From the NCBI RefSeq assembly GCF_015472005.1, contig NZ_BMAQ01000010.1:1-43899 (forward strand): 43,899 nt of DNA, written 5' to 3'. Both the position numbers and the translations under genes were made by a program. This document shows, piece by piece, positions 16,486-27,085 of the stretch; positions within the stretch are counted from its first letter, which is position 1, and every line of letters starts with the position of its first letter. Source of the stretch: Insulibacter thermoxylanivorax (GTDB lineage Bacteria; Bacillota; Bacilli; Paenibacillales; DA-C8). The notes under the pieces are model-generated. The model did no database searches and was not told the origin of the DNA. It saw only the letters and a program-made list of their open reading frames with translations.

Positions 16486-17151
16486 TCAATCATTTAGATC
16501 CGGACGATGCCCTTGCACTAGATAGACGACGCTCTCTCCGATATTCGTCGCATGGTCAGCCACCCGTTCCAGATAGCGGCTGACGAAGCAAAGCTGCAGC
16601 GCCTGGTTCACGTTTTGATTTTTCTCTGCAATATAAGCAAACAACTCCCGCAGGATCTGGCTGTGCAGATGATCGACTTCGTCGTCCATCTGCGCCATCT
16701 TATAGGCCAGCTGAATATCTTCTTCAACGTATGCCTTGATGCTGTCGCTGATCATCTGCTGCACGATCTCCGCCATCCGCGGGATGTCGACCAGCGGTTT
16801 GATCAGACCTTCGTTCTCGATTCGCAGCGTGACCTTCGCGATGTCTACGGCAAGATCGGCCATTCGTTCCAGATCATTAGCCATGCGAAAGGCAATGATA
16901 ATCCGCCGCAGATCCTTCGCCACCGGCTGCTGGGTAGCGATGATCCGTGCGCCAATGTCCTCGATGTTCTCTTCCATCTTGTTGATCTCTATGTCTTCTT
17001 CAACGACGGACTTCGCCAACTCGGTGTCCATATTTTTTAACGATTTGACCGAATTCTCGATCGACTTCTCTACCCGCTCACTCATCTTAATCAGCGCTTG
17101 TCTAAGTTCGTCGAGATATGCATCGAACTGAGCTCTTCTAGTCACATTCAT
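16486..17151 (-). CDS. phoU: Phosphate signalling protein PhoU
   Basis: Cytosolic negative regulator that links the Pst transporter to PhoR and Pho-regulon control. The 221-residue all-helical protein has two three-helix bundles, with the family's metal-binding repeats visible as MANDLERMADLAVDIA and SRYLERVADHATNIGE. It is the last gene of the operon, 17 bp after pstB, and a terminator follows 86 bp downstream. GGAGGG lies before the ATG. Family length and operon context match exactly. Confidence 0.97.
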   Translation of the reverse strand: MNVTRRAQFDAYLDELRQALIKMSERVEKSIENSVKSLKNMDTELAKSVVEEDIEINKMEENIEDIGARIIATQQPVAKDLRRIIIAFRMANDLERMADLAVDIAKVTLRIENEGLIKPLVDIPRMAEIVQQMISDSIKAYVEEDIQLAYKMAQMDDEVDHLHSQILRELFAYIAEKNQNVNQALQLCFVSRYLERVADHATNIGESVVYLVQGHRPDLND

Positions 17152-17168
17152 GTTTAACGCCCTCCTGT

Positions 17169-17924
17169 TCAGCCGAATCGGCCGCTAATGTAGTCTTCCG
17201 TCCGTTGTTCACGCGGATTTGAAAACAACTGGTCCGTTCTGTCCATTTCGATAACTTCACCGTTTAAGAAAAATGCCGTTTGATCCGAGACGCGAGCTGC
17301 TTGCTGCATATTGTGCGTGACCATGATAATCGTATATCTTTCCTTGAGCTCTTGTACCAATTCTTCGATCTTCAAGGTCGAGATGGGGTCGAGGGCCGAA
17401 GTCGGTTCATCCATGAGCAGGATCTGCGGTTCAACAGCCAGAGCCCGGGCGATACAGAGCCGTTGCTGCTGTCCGCCGGACAAGCCGTATGCGGATTTCT
17501 TCAGCGAATCCTTCACTTCATCCCACAGCGCTGCTGCCCTTAGGCTCCGCTCGACGATCTCATCGAGTTCTGATTTTTTCTTAATGCCGTGGATACGCGG
17601 TCCGTAAGCGATATTATCATAGATCGACTTCGGGAAGGGGTTCGGCTGCTGGAACACCATGCCGATCTGCTTCCGCAGCAATTCCACGTTGACATCATGA
17701 TCATAAATATTGGTGCCGCTGATGATTACTTTGCCCTCGATGCGCACGCCTTTGATCATATCATTCATCCGGTTTAAGGTTCTTAACAGGGTCGATTTCC
17801 CGCAGCCGGACGGACCGATGAATGCCGTGATCGTTCGTTCCGGCACTTTCATATTTATTCCTTTGAGGGCATGGAAATCCCCATAATATAGGTTAAGATC
17901 CTGTATATCTACAATAGTTGACAT
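17169..17924 (-). CDS. pstB: Phosphate ABC transporter ATP-binding protein PstB
   Basis: ATPase that powers high-affinity phosphate import with PstSCA. The 251-residue protein has Walker A GPSGCGKS (37-44), the PstB-specific [14 protein letters not shown] segment, signature [15 protein letters not shown], Walker [12 protein letters not shown] and the switch His in [10 protein letters not shown] place the start at ATG 17924 ([10 protein letters not shown]), 7 nt after GGAGGT; an upstream in-frame ATG lacks an SD and adds 17 unusual residues. It follows pstA after 47 bp and precedes phoU. Confidence 0.97.
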   Translation of the reverse strand: MSTIVDIQDLNLYYGDFHALKGINMKVPERTITAFIGPSGCGKSTLLRTLNRMNDMIKGVRIEGKVIISGTNIYDHDVNVELLRKQIGMVFQQPNPFPKSIYDNIAYGPRIHGIKKKSELDEIVERSLRAAALWDEVKDSLKKSAYGLSGGQQQRLCIARALAVEPQILLMDEPTSALDPISTLKIEELVQELKERYTIIMVTHNMQQAARVSDQTAFFLNGEVIEMDRTDQLFSNPREQRTEDYISGRFG

Positions 17925-17971
17925 GCCATCTACCTCCGCGGTGTTTAGGATTAATGTGCTTCTGGATGCGA

Positions 17972-18838
17972 TCAACGTTTCTGATATTTGTTGCGCAGGA
18001 GGATCGCGATCGCATTCATCCCGAGCAACACGATAAGCAGGACGATGATCCCCGCTGCTGCTACGTTCTCAAACTTCGGATTCGGCATTCCCGACCAGGA
18101 GAAGATCTGAATCGGCAGCGCCGTAAAGGAATCAAGCAACCCTTGCGGGATCGCCCTCGTAAAGGATACTGCCCCGATGGCGATGATCGGCGCCGTCTCA
18201 CCGATCGCCCGGGACAAGGCCAGGATCGAACCCGTCAAGATCCCCGGCAGCGCCGAGGGCAGGACGACTTTGGTCACCGTTTGCCACTTGTTAGCGCCGA
18301 GGGCATAGGAGGCTTGTCTCTGACTCACCGGTACCGCCCGAATGGCTTCCTGAGCCGAGACGATCAGAATCGGCAGGACGAGCAGGGTCAGGGTCAGTGC
18401 ACCGCTGAGGATGCTGTTGCCAAAATGCATCACCCGTACGAATACCGTCAATCCTAACAGACCATAGACAATCGAAGGAACGCCGGCTAAGTTGGAGATA
18501 TTCATCTGCACGAATCGGCTGAACCAGTTGTCTTTCGCGTATTCCTCCAGATAGATTGCCGTGGCCACACCGATGATGAAGGTCAGCGGAGCTGTGATCA
18601 TCATCAGCCACAGCGTACCGATCAGCGCCGGCCAGATCCCGTTCTTCTCAGGAATCCGTGAGGAAGTGCCCGTGATGAAGTCCCAGGTCAGCCATCCCGC
18701 ACCTTTGATCAAGATATCGATCAGCAGCACCGCCAGGGCGACAACTCCGACTAAGGTAGAAGCCAGGAAGATCCCTTTGAAGATGCGGTTGCGATTTTTC
18801 CTCTGCAGTATTCTCCTCGTAAGTTCCGCTTGTTTCAT
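17972..18838 (-). CDS. pstA: Phosphate ABC transporter permease PstA
   Basis: Second membrane subunit of the Pst phosphate importer, 288 residues with six predicted TM helices. The permease coupling loop is [23 protein letters not shown] in outline (EAIRAVP about 163-169), the EAA-like motif that contacts PstB. A good GGGAGGAA site precedes ATG 18838, and the start overlaps the pstC stop by 4 bp, so pstC and pstA are translationally coupled. The N-terminal 15 residues are Arg/Lys-rich, placing the N-terminus inside the cell. Confidence 0.96.
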   Translation of the reverse strand: MKQAELTRRILQRKNRNRIFKGIFLASTLVGVVALAVLLIDILIKGAGWLTWDFITGTSSRIPEKNGIWPALIGTLWLMMITAPLTFIIGVATAIYLEEYAKDNWFSRFVQMNISNLAGVPSIVYGLLGLTVFVRVMHFGNSILSGALTLTLLVLPILIVSAQEAIRAVPVSQRQASYALGANKWQTVTKVVLPSALPGILTGSILALSRAIGETAPIIAIGAVSFTRAIPQGLLDSFTALPIQIFSWSGMPNPKFENVAAAGIIVLLIVLLGMNAIAILLRNKYQKR

Positions 18839-19761
18839 CGGTATTCCTCCCTAAACTTCCGCTTAATGTATCCTGCCAAGATGTTCATGAGCAGCGTCAT
18901 GATGAACAACAGCAGACCAACGGCATAGATCGTATAATATTCAACGGTTCCATGGGTCGTATCCCCATTAGCGACCATGACGATATACGCCGTGAGCGTC
19001 TGCATGCTCTCCAGAGGATTCCACGTCAGGTTGGCCAAACCGCCGGAAGCCATCGCCACGATCATCGTCTCGCCGATGGCTCTGGACAATCCAAGCACGA
19101 AAGAAGCAACGATCCCGGACAACGCTGCAGGCACAACCACCTTCAGAGCGACTTCCAACCGCGTCGCCCCCAGGGCATAGGCCGCATCGCGGATCGACCG
19201 GGGTACCGCCGACATCGCATCTTCACTTAGGGAGGAGATCATCGGGATGATCATGATGCCTACAACGATGCCTGCGCTCAGCGCATTGAATATATTCAGA
19301 TCGGGTATGATATGCTTAAGCATAGGTGTGACAAAAGTGAGAGCGAAGAATCCATATACGATCGTCGGAATCCCTGCCAAGACCTCCAAGACCGGTTTGA
19401 GTACCGCCCGCACCCGCGCAGGAGCGTATTCACTGAGATAGATGCCGCTGAACAATCCGATCGGAAGGGCGACCACAGAAGCGATTCCCGTGATCATCAG
19501 CGTCCCCGCGACGAGCGGCAGCACGCCGAAGGACTGTTGGGAACCGGAGAACAATGGTGTCCACTTCGTACCCGTTATAAAATCAAGGAATGGAACTTGG
19601 CGGAAAAATCCAGAGGACTCCGTGATTAAGATGATGACGATGCCGATCGTTGTGAGTACCGAGATACCGGCGAAGATCGCCAAGATCATCGGCATGATTC
19701 GATCGCTGGAGAGGATGCTTTTTTTCTTCTTGAGGTCTAATCGTTGTCCCTTCTCAGTCAT
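18835..19761 (-). CDS. pstC: Phosphate ABC transporter permease PstC
   Basis: First membrane subunit of the Pst importer, 308 residues with six TM helices. After a cationic N-terminus (LDLKKKKSIL) comes TM1, then a periplasm-facing loop of PstC type (SSGFFRQVPFLDFITGTKW) and the coupling motif DAMSAVPRSIRDAAYALGAT. ATG 19761 follows AAGGGAGT. It is separated from pstS by 118 bp that hold a long hairpin, which probably lowers expression of the membrane genes relative to the abundant binding protein. Confidence 0.96.
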   Translation of the reverse strand: MTEKGQRLDLKKKKSILSSDRIMPMILAIFAGISVLTTIGIVIILITESSGFFRQVPFLDFITGTKWTPLFSGSQQSFGVLPLVAGTLMITGIASVVALPIGLFSGIYLSEYAPARVRAVLKPVLEVLAGIPTIVYGFFALTFVTPMLKHIIPDLNIFNALSAGIVVGIMIIPMISSLSEDAMSAVPRSIRDAAYALGATRLEVALKVVVPAALSGIVASFVLGLSRAIGETMIVAMASGGLANLTWNPLESMQTLTAYIVMVANGDTTHGTVEYYTIYAVGLLLFIMTLLMNILAGYIKRKFREEYR

Positions 19762-19804
19762 ATCTTTGACTCCCTTTATCTATTGAAGTTGTTAACAAGG
19801 CGAT

Positions 19805-19850
19805 AACCGTGACCATCGGAGCGCTAAACGCACCCCGAAGGATCACGGTT
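19805..19850 (-). terminator. Intercistronic hairpin between pstS and pstC
   Basis: A long imperfect stem (AACCGTGA with TCACGGTT, extended by a CCATCGGAGCG/CGCACCCCGAAGG arm) with a loop of about 5 nt and no U-tract. Such pstS-pstC hairpins are usually partial terminators or mRNA-stabilising ends that keep PstS levels high. Confidence 0.65.
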
Positions 19851-19879
19851 TGTTGTTACATGATCAACTGATGAGAACC

Positions 19880-20914
19880 TCAGCGTACATGTGACAAGTT
19901 CTCTTCGATTCGATCTTGGGTAAGGCTGACATAGCCGACGAGTTCCACAAGCTCTTGCCCTTCTTCACTCATGTAGTATTCGATGAAGGCCTTCACTTCC
20001 GGACGCTCGAGCGCGGACTTCAGCGGATACATATAGATCTCGCGGGACAGCGGAGCATACGTTCCGTTGTTAATCGTCTCAAGCGTAGGAGCGACATATT
20101 CATCGGAGCCTTCTGCTTTGATCGCCACAGCTTTCAGCTTATCTTGGTTCTCGATGTAGTAGGCGAATCCAAAGTATCCAAGCGAATACTTGTCATTGCT
20201 TACCCCTTGCACCAGCACGTTGTCATCCTCAGATGGGATATAATCTTCACGGGAAGCGAAGGCTTCGCCAACGATGGCTTCTGTGAAGTATTCGAAGGTG
20301 CCGGAAGCCGTGCCGGGACCGTATAGATTGATCTTCTCATTCGGCCAGCTCGGATCTACATCAGACCAGTAGGTAACTTGGCTGCCCGGTTCCCAGATCA
20401 TCTTCAGCTGCTCAACGGTCATCTCTTCAGCCCAATCATTATCCTTGTGAATGACGACCGTAATTCCGTCAAATGCTACAGGCATCTGAACGACATCGTC
20501 GCCGTTCGCTTGGATCGTCTGGACTTCTTCGTCCTTGATCAAGCGCGAAGCATTGGCGATATCCGCTTCACCATTGATGATCGCTTTGATCCCGTTGGAG
20601 GAACCCGTCGATGCCACTTGTACATTCACACCGGGATTAGCATTCATGAATTCCTCTGCTACGGCCAGCGCTACCGGATATACGGTGGAGGAACCGTTCA
20701 GGATAATCTCTCCGCTTAATTCCTCTGTTTGATTAGATGTTTGATTTTGCTGGCTGCCTGTTTCACCGCCGCTCCCTCCATTAGCAGCATTGTTGCCGTT
20801 GTTCGCGCCGCCGCAAGCTGCCAGAGGGAACACAAGAGCTAGCGAAGCAAGCAGTAAGATCCCCTTTTGTATGATTCCTTTTGCCAATTCGACCACTCCT
20901 CGAGATATTTTCAT
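19880..20914 (-). CDS. pstS: Phosphate-binding lipoprotein PstS
   Basis: Extracellular phosphate receptor that hands phosphate to PstCA. Residues 1-33 are a lipoprotein signal with lipobox LAAC, so Cys34 is lipidated. A Gly/Asn/Gln-rich linker follows, then the binding domain with phosphate-binding loops NGSSTVYP and the later STGSSNG and GTASGTF segments, as in PstS. I use ATG 20914; an in-frame ATG at 20938 would add eight acidic residues to the signal peptide and sits only 1 nt after GGAGG, while 20914 is near GAAAGGG. Neither spacing is ideal. Three PhoP-type hexamers lie just upstream. Confidence 0.95.
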   Translation of the reverse strand: MKISRGVVELAKGIIQKGILLLASLALVFPLAACGGANNGNNAANGGSGGETGSQQNQTSNQTEELSGEIILNGSSTVYPVALAVAEEFMNANPGVNVQVASTGSSNGIKAIINGEADIANASRLIKDEEVQTIQANGDDVVQMPVAFDGITVVIHKDNDWAEEMTVEQLKMIWEPGSQVTYWSDVDPSWPNEKINLYGPGTASGTFEYFTEAIVGEAFASREDYIPSEDDNVLVQGVSNDKYSLGYFGFAYYIENQDKLKAVAIKAEGSDEYVAPTLETINNGTYAPLSREIYMYPLKSALERPEVKAFIEYYMSEEGQELVELVGYVSLTQDRIEENLSHVR

Positions 20915-20959
20915 TTCCCTTTCTTCAAGGACAATCATACCTCCGCAATGTTTTCGTTA

Positions 20960-20987
20960 TTTAAAGGCTTTGTAAAGCCGGTGTAAA
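20960..20987 (-). promoter_or_regulatory. PhoP box upstream of pstS
   Basis: On the minus strand TTTACA-CCGGC-TTTACA-AAGCC-TTTAAA: three hexamers separated by exactly 5 bp. This matches the Bacillus PhoP box, TT(A/T/C)ACA-N5-TT(A/T/C)ACA, with the third repeat degenerate. It lies 46-73 bp before the pstS start, fitting induction of pstSCAB-phoU by phosphate limitation through PhoPR. Confidence 0.85.
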
Positions 20988-21063
20988 AATTAAAGCCGAT
21001 CGTTAACTAAGATCAGCTTGAAAGTTAGTATGTTATTTCAAAATCGATGAAAATCAAGAAGAA

Positions 21064-21108
21064 GTTGAGGAAAAGAAAGTTGAGGAAAAGAAAATTGAGG
21101 AAAAGGTG
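21064..21108. repeat. Three tandem 15-bp purine-rich repeats
   Basis: GTTGAGGAAAAGAAA twice (21064-21078, 21079-21093), then ATTGAGGAAAAGGTG. On the plus strand the phase reads as V-E-E-K-K repeats within a 41-codon frame with no start codon. The rest of the 345-bp pstS-phoP gap holds the PhoP box and nothing else I can support. Confidence 0.75.
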
Positions 21109-21259
21109 GAGTGGAAATCGAGACAATTGCAGTCATTTGAGATACAACGTGAGGTTTAATTTTCATCAAGCGTTAACTTCAAGCTTACCGCTTCGATCCG
21201 CAGCATTAAGAAGCAGGGTATAAGGGAAAGTAAAAGGAGAAGAGGAAGGGGATGAACCG

Positions 21260-21961
21260 CTATTGTTTGACTACTAACTTGTAACCCACGCCGCGGATCG
21301 AATCGATCTTCACGGTTTCTTGGTTCAGTTCAAGCTTCTTGCGAAGCGAGCTCACATGCACGTCCACCGTGCGCTGTCCGCCGATATAGTCATATCCCCA
21401 TACCTGGTTCATCAACTCATCCCTTGTGATCACCATGCCGGGATGCTGCACAAGATAGAGCAGCACCTCAAATTCCTTCGGACGCATAGGGATCAGTTCA
21501 TCATTCAAGACCACCTCATACTTGTCCGGATAGATGCGGATATCGCCAAGCTGAATCATGTTCTCCTCCTTGGCGCCGCCGTCTGCATCCCCCTTGACAC
21601 GCCGTAATACGGCTGACACACGAGCCAGCAGTTCAGCTACGCCGAAGGGTTTGGTTACGTAATCATCCGCGCCCAGCTTCAATCCTTGCACGATCTCCTC
21701 TTCCCCATTGCGCGCCGTCAGGATGATTACCGGCGTCTTCACGCCTCGCTTGCGCAGTTTCTCCAGCACTTCAAATCCGCTCATTCCGGGCAGCATCACA
21801 TCCAGGATGATGAGATCAAAGGTTTGATCCATACAGGCCTGCAATGCTTCCATTCCGTTGTCGATCACTTCCGCCTCATAGCCTTCCTGAGTCAGATTAT
21901 AAGACAGCAAGCGAGAGAGAGTCGGCTCGTCTTCTACGACGAGAATCTTATGGTGTTGCAT
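21260..21961 (-). CDS. phoP: Response regulator PhoP, OmpR family
   Basis: Transcription factor activated by PhoR at low phosphate; here it probably drives pstS and itself. The 233-residue protein has an N-terminal receiver (acidic pocket VVEDEP, phosphoacceptor Asp54 in ILDVMLPG, Lys in VTKPF). A linker of about 15 residues leads to a winged-helix DNA-binding domain ending VDVHVSSLRKKLE...RGVGYKLV. It lies 147 bp downstream of phoR, and that gap contains a PhoP box, so phoP has its own promoter. In B. subtilis phoP precedes phoR; here the order is reversed. An SD (CAGGAGG) precedes the ATG. Confidence 0.94.
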   Translation of the reverse strand: MQHHKILVVEDEPTLSRLLSYNLTQEGYEAEVIDNGMEALQACMDQTFDLIILDVMLPGMSGFEVLEKLRKRGVKTPVIILTARNGEEEIVQGLKLGADDYVTKPFGVAELLARVSAVLRRVKGDADGGAKEENMIQLGDIRIYPDKYEVVLNDELIPMRPKEFEVLLYLVQHPGMVITRDELMNQVWGYDYIGGQRTVDVHVSSLRKKLELNQETVKIDSIRGVGYKLVVKQ

Positions 21962-22000
21962 GGGGACATGCCTCCTGTATCATGACCATCGTTTGCCTCT

Positions 22001-22043
22001 ATCATAACATTTACGATATCAACAAGTGTTAAGACTGTGTAAA
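22001..22043 (-). promoter_or_regulatory. PhoP box and -10 element of phoP
   Basis: Minus strand TTTACA-CAGTC-TTAACA (22043 to 22027), a perfect two-hexamer PhoP box, followed 20 bp on by TATGAT (22006-22001), a good -10. The arrangement fits a PhoP-dependent, autoregulated promoter immediately upstream of phoP. Confidence 0.8.
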
Positions 22044-22108
22044 AAATGAACGGTCAGCAATGCACTTGCTTACGGCTGGAGGATGGATGCCTCTAGTCGT
22101 TCATAGTA

Positions 22109-23932
22109 TTAGTCGTTCCAAGTATGAAGCACCGGCAGTTCGACGATGAAGGTAGAACCAAGCCCGTGTCTGCTCTCCACACGGATCGAACCCTGATGGA
22201 GCTCCACAAGATGCTTCACGATCGACAAGCCCAGCCCCGTCCCTCCAGAACTGCGCGAGCGCGCTTTATCCACACGGTAGAATCGTTCGAAGATGCGCGG
22301 CAAGTCTTTCTTCGGGATGCCGATCCCCGTATCGATCACCGATATCATCACCCGATCATATTCCCCCTCAGGATCACCCAAGGTCTGCAGGACCATCTTC
22401 ACTGAACCGTTCTCCGGCGTGTAATTGATACCGTTCGACAGGAGGTTGATGAATACCTGACGCAGTTTATCTTCATCCCCTTCGATATACACATCCTCCG
22501 GGGCTTCCAGCTCCAGCGTGATCTTCTTCCGGTCGGCCTCAGGCCGCATCATCTCGACGACGCTGTTGAGGAAAGAGTCCAGCTGAATCGGTGCGAGATG
22601 GAGCGGTTCCCGCTTCGATTCGATCTTGGATAGCTCCAGGATATCGCCGATCAGGCGATTTAATCGTTCGCTCTCATCATAGATGATCTGCAGGAACGAA
22701 CGCGTCGTCTTCTCATCGCTGACTGAGCCGGACAACAAGGTTTCCGCGAAGCCCTTCACGGCAGCGATCGGTGTCTTAAGCTCATGGGAGACATTCGCTA
22801 CGAACTCACTGCGCATTCGTTCCAGTTTGCGAATCGCGGTGATATCATGCAGGACGATGATCAGCCCGGAGTTAGACAGGGAATCCATCTTGAGCGGGAT
22901 GATATGGAGCTCGATCGTCCTTTCCTCTGGATAGTATAAGACGATCTCATCGCGGATATGTTCCCCCCGATAGATGCTCTCCAGCACCAGCTGCTCGAAG
23001 GGAAGCGGTTGTTTAAGACGGTCGTAGGCTGTGCCGATCACTTCCTGCGCATCGTAACCAAGGATCCGTTCTGCCGCTTTGTTCATCAGCACGATGCGAT
23101 CCTCCCTGTCCAGCACGACGATCCCGCTGATCATATTGTCGATCACGCTCTCCAAGCGGTTCTCGTTCTCAGTAAGCTGTTCCATCTGCTCCTGCAGGCT
23201 GACTGCCATCGTGTTGATCGCTGATCCCAGGAGCCCAATCTCATCCCTCCTCTTCAATCGAACCCGCGCTCTGTAATTGTGCATGGTGATGCGCTTCGCT
23301 ACAGCGATGATATGCTCGATCGGGCGGGTGAAGCTGGCTGCGAAGCGATAGCTGACCAAAGCACTAATCGCAAGCAGAATCGTCAATCCGATCAACATAT
23401 AGCCCCAAAGCGCATAAACCGTCCCGCTGAGCTCCTCCAGACCAAGGGCGATTCTGACATAACCAGCCAATTGATCGCCGTTATAGACTGGAGCGGCCAC
23501 GTAGATCATGTCCTCGCCCAAAGTATCGCTGAACCGGATCGCGTCGCCGATCATCCGCCCTTCCAAGATGTCCTGGATCTCCGGCCGATCCCCATGATCA
23601 TCCATCTCAGACGCTTGATGATGGGAATCCGCGATTACCCAGCCGTCGACTCTGATGAAGGTGACCCGCGATGCCGTCAATGCCGCGAATCTCTCCACCT
23701 GCTCTTGATAGTATGCTCTTCTGTTTACCGGATCGTAACTTGCGATATCCGGTTCGATCATCGAGACGATCATACGGACCTCATTCATCATATTCCTGCG
23801 AATGGCTTCCGTATGCGAGTCTTTGATGACCTTGCCGGCGAACAGTCCAGCCGCCAGCACCGTAACCCCAACCAAGATCATATAGGTCAGAAACAATCTC
23901 GTCCGTATGCGAAACATGATCTGCGTGTTCAC
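22109..23932 (-). CDS. phoR: Phosphate-sensing histidine kinase PhoR
   Basis: Membrane sensor kinase, 607 residues. TM1 (about 11-32), an extracytoplasmic PAS-like domain (33-170), TM2 (175-198), HAMP (about 200-250), a cytoplasmic PAS domain (260-365), then the HisKA domain with phospho-His383 in VSHELKTP and the HATPase domain with N, G1 (DTGIGIPK) and G2 (GGTGLGLSIVKHL) boxes. It pairs with PhoP. A GTG start (23932) is used here; an ATG five codons in is equally possible and neither has an ideal SD. It stands upstream of phoP, separated by phoP's own promoter. A hairpin isolates it from fumarase. Confidence 0.93.
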   Translation of the reverse strand: MNTQIMFRIRTRLFLTYMILVGVTVLAAGLFAGKVIKDSHTEAIRRNMMNEVRMIVSMIEPDIASYDPVNRRAYYQEQVERFAALTASRVTFIRVDGWVIADSHHQASEMDDHGDRPEIQDILEGRMIGDAIRFSDTLGEDMIYVAAPVYNGDQLAGYVRIALGLEELSGTVYALWGYMLIGLTILLAISALVSYRFAASFTRPIEHIIAVAKRITMHNYRARVRLKRRDEIGLLGSAINTMAVSLQEQMEQLTENENRLESVIDNMISGIVVLDREDRIVLMNKAAERILGYDAQEVIGTAYDRLKQPLPFEQLVLESIYRGEHIRDEIVLYYPEERTIELHIIPLKMDSLSNSGLIIVLHDITAIRKLERMRSEFVANVSHELKTPIAAVKGFAETLLSGSVSDEKTTRSFLQIIYDESERLNRLIGDILELSKIESKREPLHLAPIQLDSFLNSVVEMMRPEADRKKITLELEAPEDVYIEGDEDKLRQVFINLLSNGINYTPENGSVKMVLQTLGDPEGEYDRVMISVIDTGIGIPKKDLPRIFERFYRVDKARSRSSGGTGLGLSIVKHLVELHQGSIRVESRHGLGSTFIVELPVLHTWND

Positions 23933-23965
23933 TCCATTTCTGCTTCAGCCCTATGGACCAACACA

Positions 23966-23998
23966 GCCTTTCAAACCGCGTTCAGCGGCTTGAAAGGC
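23966..23998 (-). terminator. Hairpin between fumarase and phoR
   Basis: A 14-bp stem (GCCTTTCAAGCCGC / GCGGTTTGAAAGGC on the minus strand, one non-Watson-Crick pair) with a 5-nt loop, 40 bp after the fumarase stop. The U-tract is weak (TGTGTT). Confidence 0.7.
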
Positions 23999-24037
23999 CT
24001 GTGACGACATGGGGATCGAATTCAATCGATTGTATGA

Positions 24038-25582
<1,545 letters not shown>

Positions 25583-25742
25583 AGTCGATGTGACTCCTTT
25601 CGATCGTGGACTCCCTGTACTATAATTATATAATAGGTTGTGCAAGATGATAGCGAACATCCGCCCGCTCCTCACAGCGGACCGGATATCCCGGCTAAGT
25701 TAGATCATTCTATAAGGATGTAAGGAAGGGGCTTAATCGCCA

Positions 25743-26363
25743 TTGGACAGTCATTTTTTTGCTTATCTCTACCGTCTTCGCTTTATCAAACGCTGGAGCC
25801 TGATGCGCAATACGACTCCGGAGAATGTCGCTGAACACTCTTTCCATGTGGCCGTGCTGACGCATGCACTGTGCACGATTGCCAATGAAGTATTCCAGCG
25901 GCAGATCCCAACAGACGAGATCGTATCGATGGCTCTGTTTCACGATGTGACTGAAGTGATCACCGGGGATATCCCCGCTCCGGTTAAACATCATAACAAA
26001 GCGATCTTGACGAATTTCCGAGAGATTGAAGACCTTGCCGCGAAACGGCTCGCCTCGATGATCCCTGAACCGCTGAGGAGCGTCTATGAGCCCCTGATCA
26101 ACGGTGAACGCTTGCAAGATCAGGACCGGGAGATGTACAGCCGCTATGTGAAGGCCGCCGATCTGCTGGATGCTTACATTAAGTGCATGGCTGAACTATC
26201 GGCCGGGAACCGTGAATTCACCGTCGCCAAACGGCAGATCGAACGCTCCCTGTCTGCCCTCGAGATGCCGGAAGTAGATTATTTTATTAAGCATTTCGCT
26301 GCGAGCTTCGAGAAAACCCTCGATGAGATATCGGATCCCGAGGCTGGCATAGAGCAAGTATAG
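25743..26363 (+). CDS. yfbR: HD-domain 5'-deoxynucleotidase, YfbR-like
   Basis: Metal-dependent phosphohydrolase of 206 residues expected to dephosphorylate deoxynucleoside 5'-monophosphates. Metal ligands are His32 (AEHSFH), His67-Asp68 (FHDVTEVITGD), Asp140 (VKAADLLDAY) and the flanking Glu71. Arg17-Trp18 (KRWSLMRN) match the residues that select deoxynucleotides in E. coli YfbR. The start is TTG 25743 after AGGAAGGGG. It is the only plus-strand gene between fumarase and icd and is followed by a bidirectional terminator. Confidence 0.88.
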   Translation: MDSHFFAYLYRLRFIKRWSLMRNTTPENVAEHSFHVAVLTHALCTIANEVFQRQIPTDEIVSMALFHDVTEVITGDIPAPVKHHNKAILTNFREIEDLAAKRLASMIPEPLRSVYEPLINGERLQDQDREMYSRYVKAADLLDAYIKCMAELSAGNREFTVAKRQIERSLSALEMPEVDYFIKHFAASFEKTLDEISDPEAGIEQV

Positions 26364-26369
26364 GAAAAT

Positions 26370-26447
26370 GCCCCGATGATCGAACATCATCCGCTGGATC
26401 AGCCATCCGTCAAAGGCAGCCGGTCAGAATCTGTTCAACATCGGGGC
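26370..26447. terminator. Bidirectional terminator with an unusually long loop
   Basis: GCCCCGATG (26370-26378) and CATCGGGGC (26439-26447) are perfect 9-bp complements separated by 60 nt that contain smaller hairpins. Plus strand continues TTCTCTT; minus strand continues ATTTTCC. It lies between two convergent genes. Confidence 0.65.
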
Positions 26448-26462
26448 TTCTCTTATGTCTGT

Positions 26463-26885
26463 TTAACCTAGAAGTGATGGATCGAACATGATGATCACGA
26501 TGAGCAGATAAGAGATCGCGACCAAGATGCTGAACAAGCGGATACGGTTGAGATCGGAAGCATCCGAATCACCGGCCGCGCTGAGGAGCCGTTTCATCGG
26601 CCGGCCCATCATCCCGCTGAAAGCACCGATCAAGATGATGAGCACGATGGTCGCCGTCATCCAGGCGACAGAATAGTCCCTAAGGGACATCAAATATCCC
26701 CCTGTCAGCAGCTGCACGATCAACACAAACTGCGCAATCGTATTTAAAGATCGGAAGGCACTGATGAACCCTTTGCGAGATTCGCCGGCAAGAGCAGACA
26801 CCTTGCCGATTACAAAGGGCAGAAGCAGATAATAGCCCATCACGATCGCTCCAAGCAGATGGAGAAAATACACGAACATAGCCAT
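26463..26885 (-). CDS. Four-helix integral membrane protein, same family as the protein at 2920
   Basis: Membrane protein of 140 residues with four TM helices (about 2-25, 48-70, 76-98, 115-136). Helix 1 has FLHLLGAIVMGYY, equivalent to FIHLASLATWFG in the paralogue at 2920-3369. I recognise no named function; a DUF2269/CopD-like fold is suggested by pattern. Start ATG 26885 has an AAAGGAGGG site; the frame extends upstream without an SD. It stands between the HD protein and icd in place of the mdh gene found there in B. subtilis. Confidence 0.6.
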   Translation of the reverse strand: MAMFVYFLHLLGAIVMGYYLLLPFVIGKVSALAGESRKGFISAFRSLNTIAQFVLIVQLLTGGYLMSLRDYSVAWMTATIVLIILIGAFSGMMGRPMKRLLSAAGDSDASDLNRIRLFSILVAISYLLIVIIMFDPSLLG

Positions 26886-27085
26886 ATCGATCCCTCCTTT
26901 CCGGTTAACTGCAGATCCATTGAGATCGAAGATATGCCGCCTATGCTCAGATGTCCGCCGCGTTATACCGCAGGCGGACATCCGCTATTTCCATATTATT
27001 GTAGTTTCGAGCAGAACTATGCAAGCCGATCCTCGTCATGTGACCGAGGTGCTTATTCGTGCTCCAATATCTCTAGTGAGGATGC

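Noticed and set aside
21022-21162. A small gene in the 15-bp repeat region
   Set aside because: The 41-codon frame that spans the repeats has no usable start codon and no SD.
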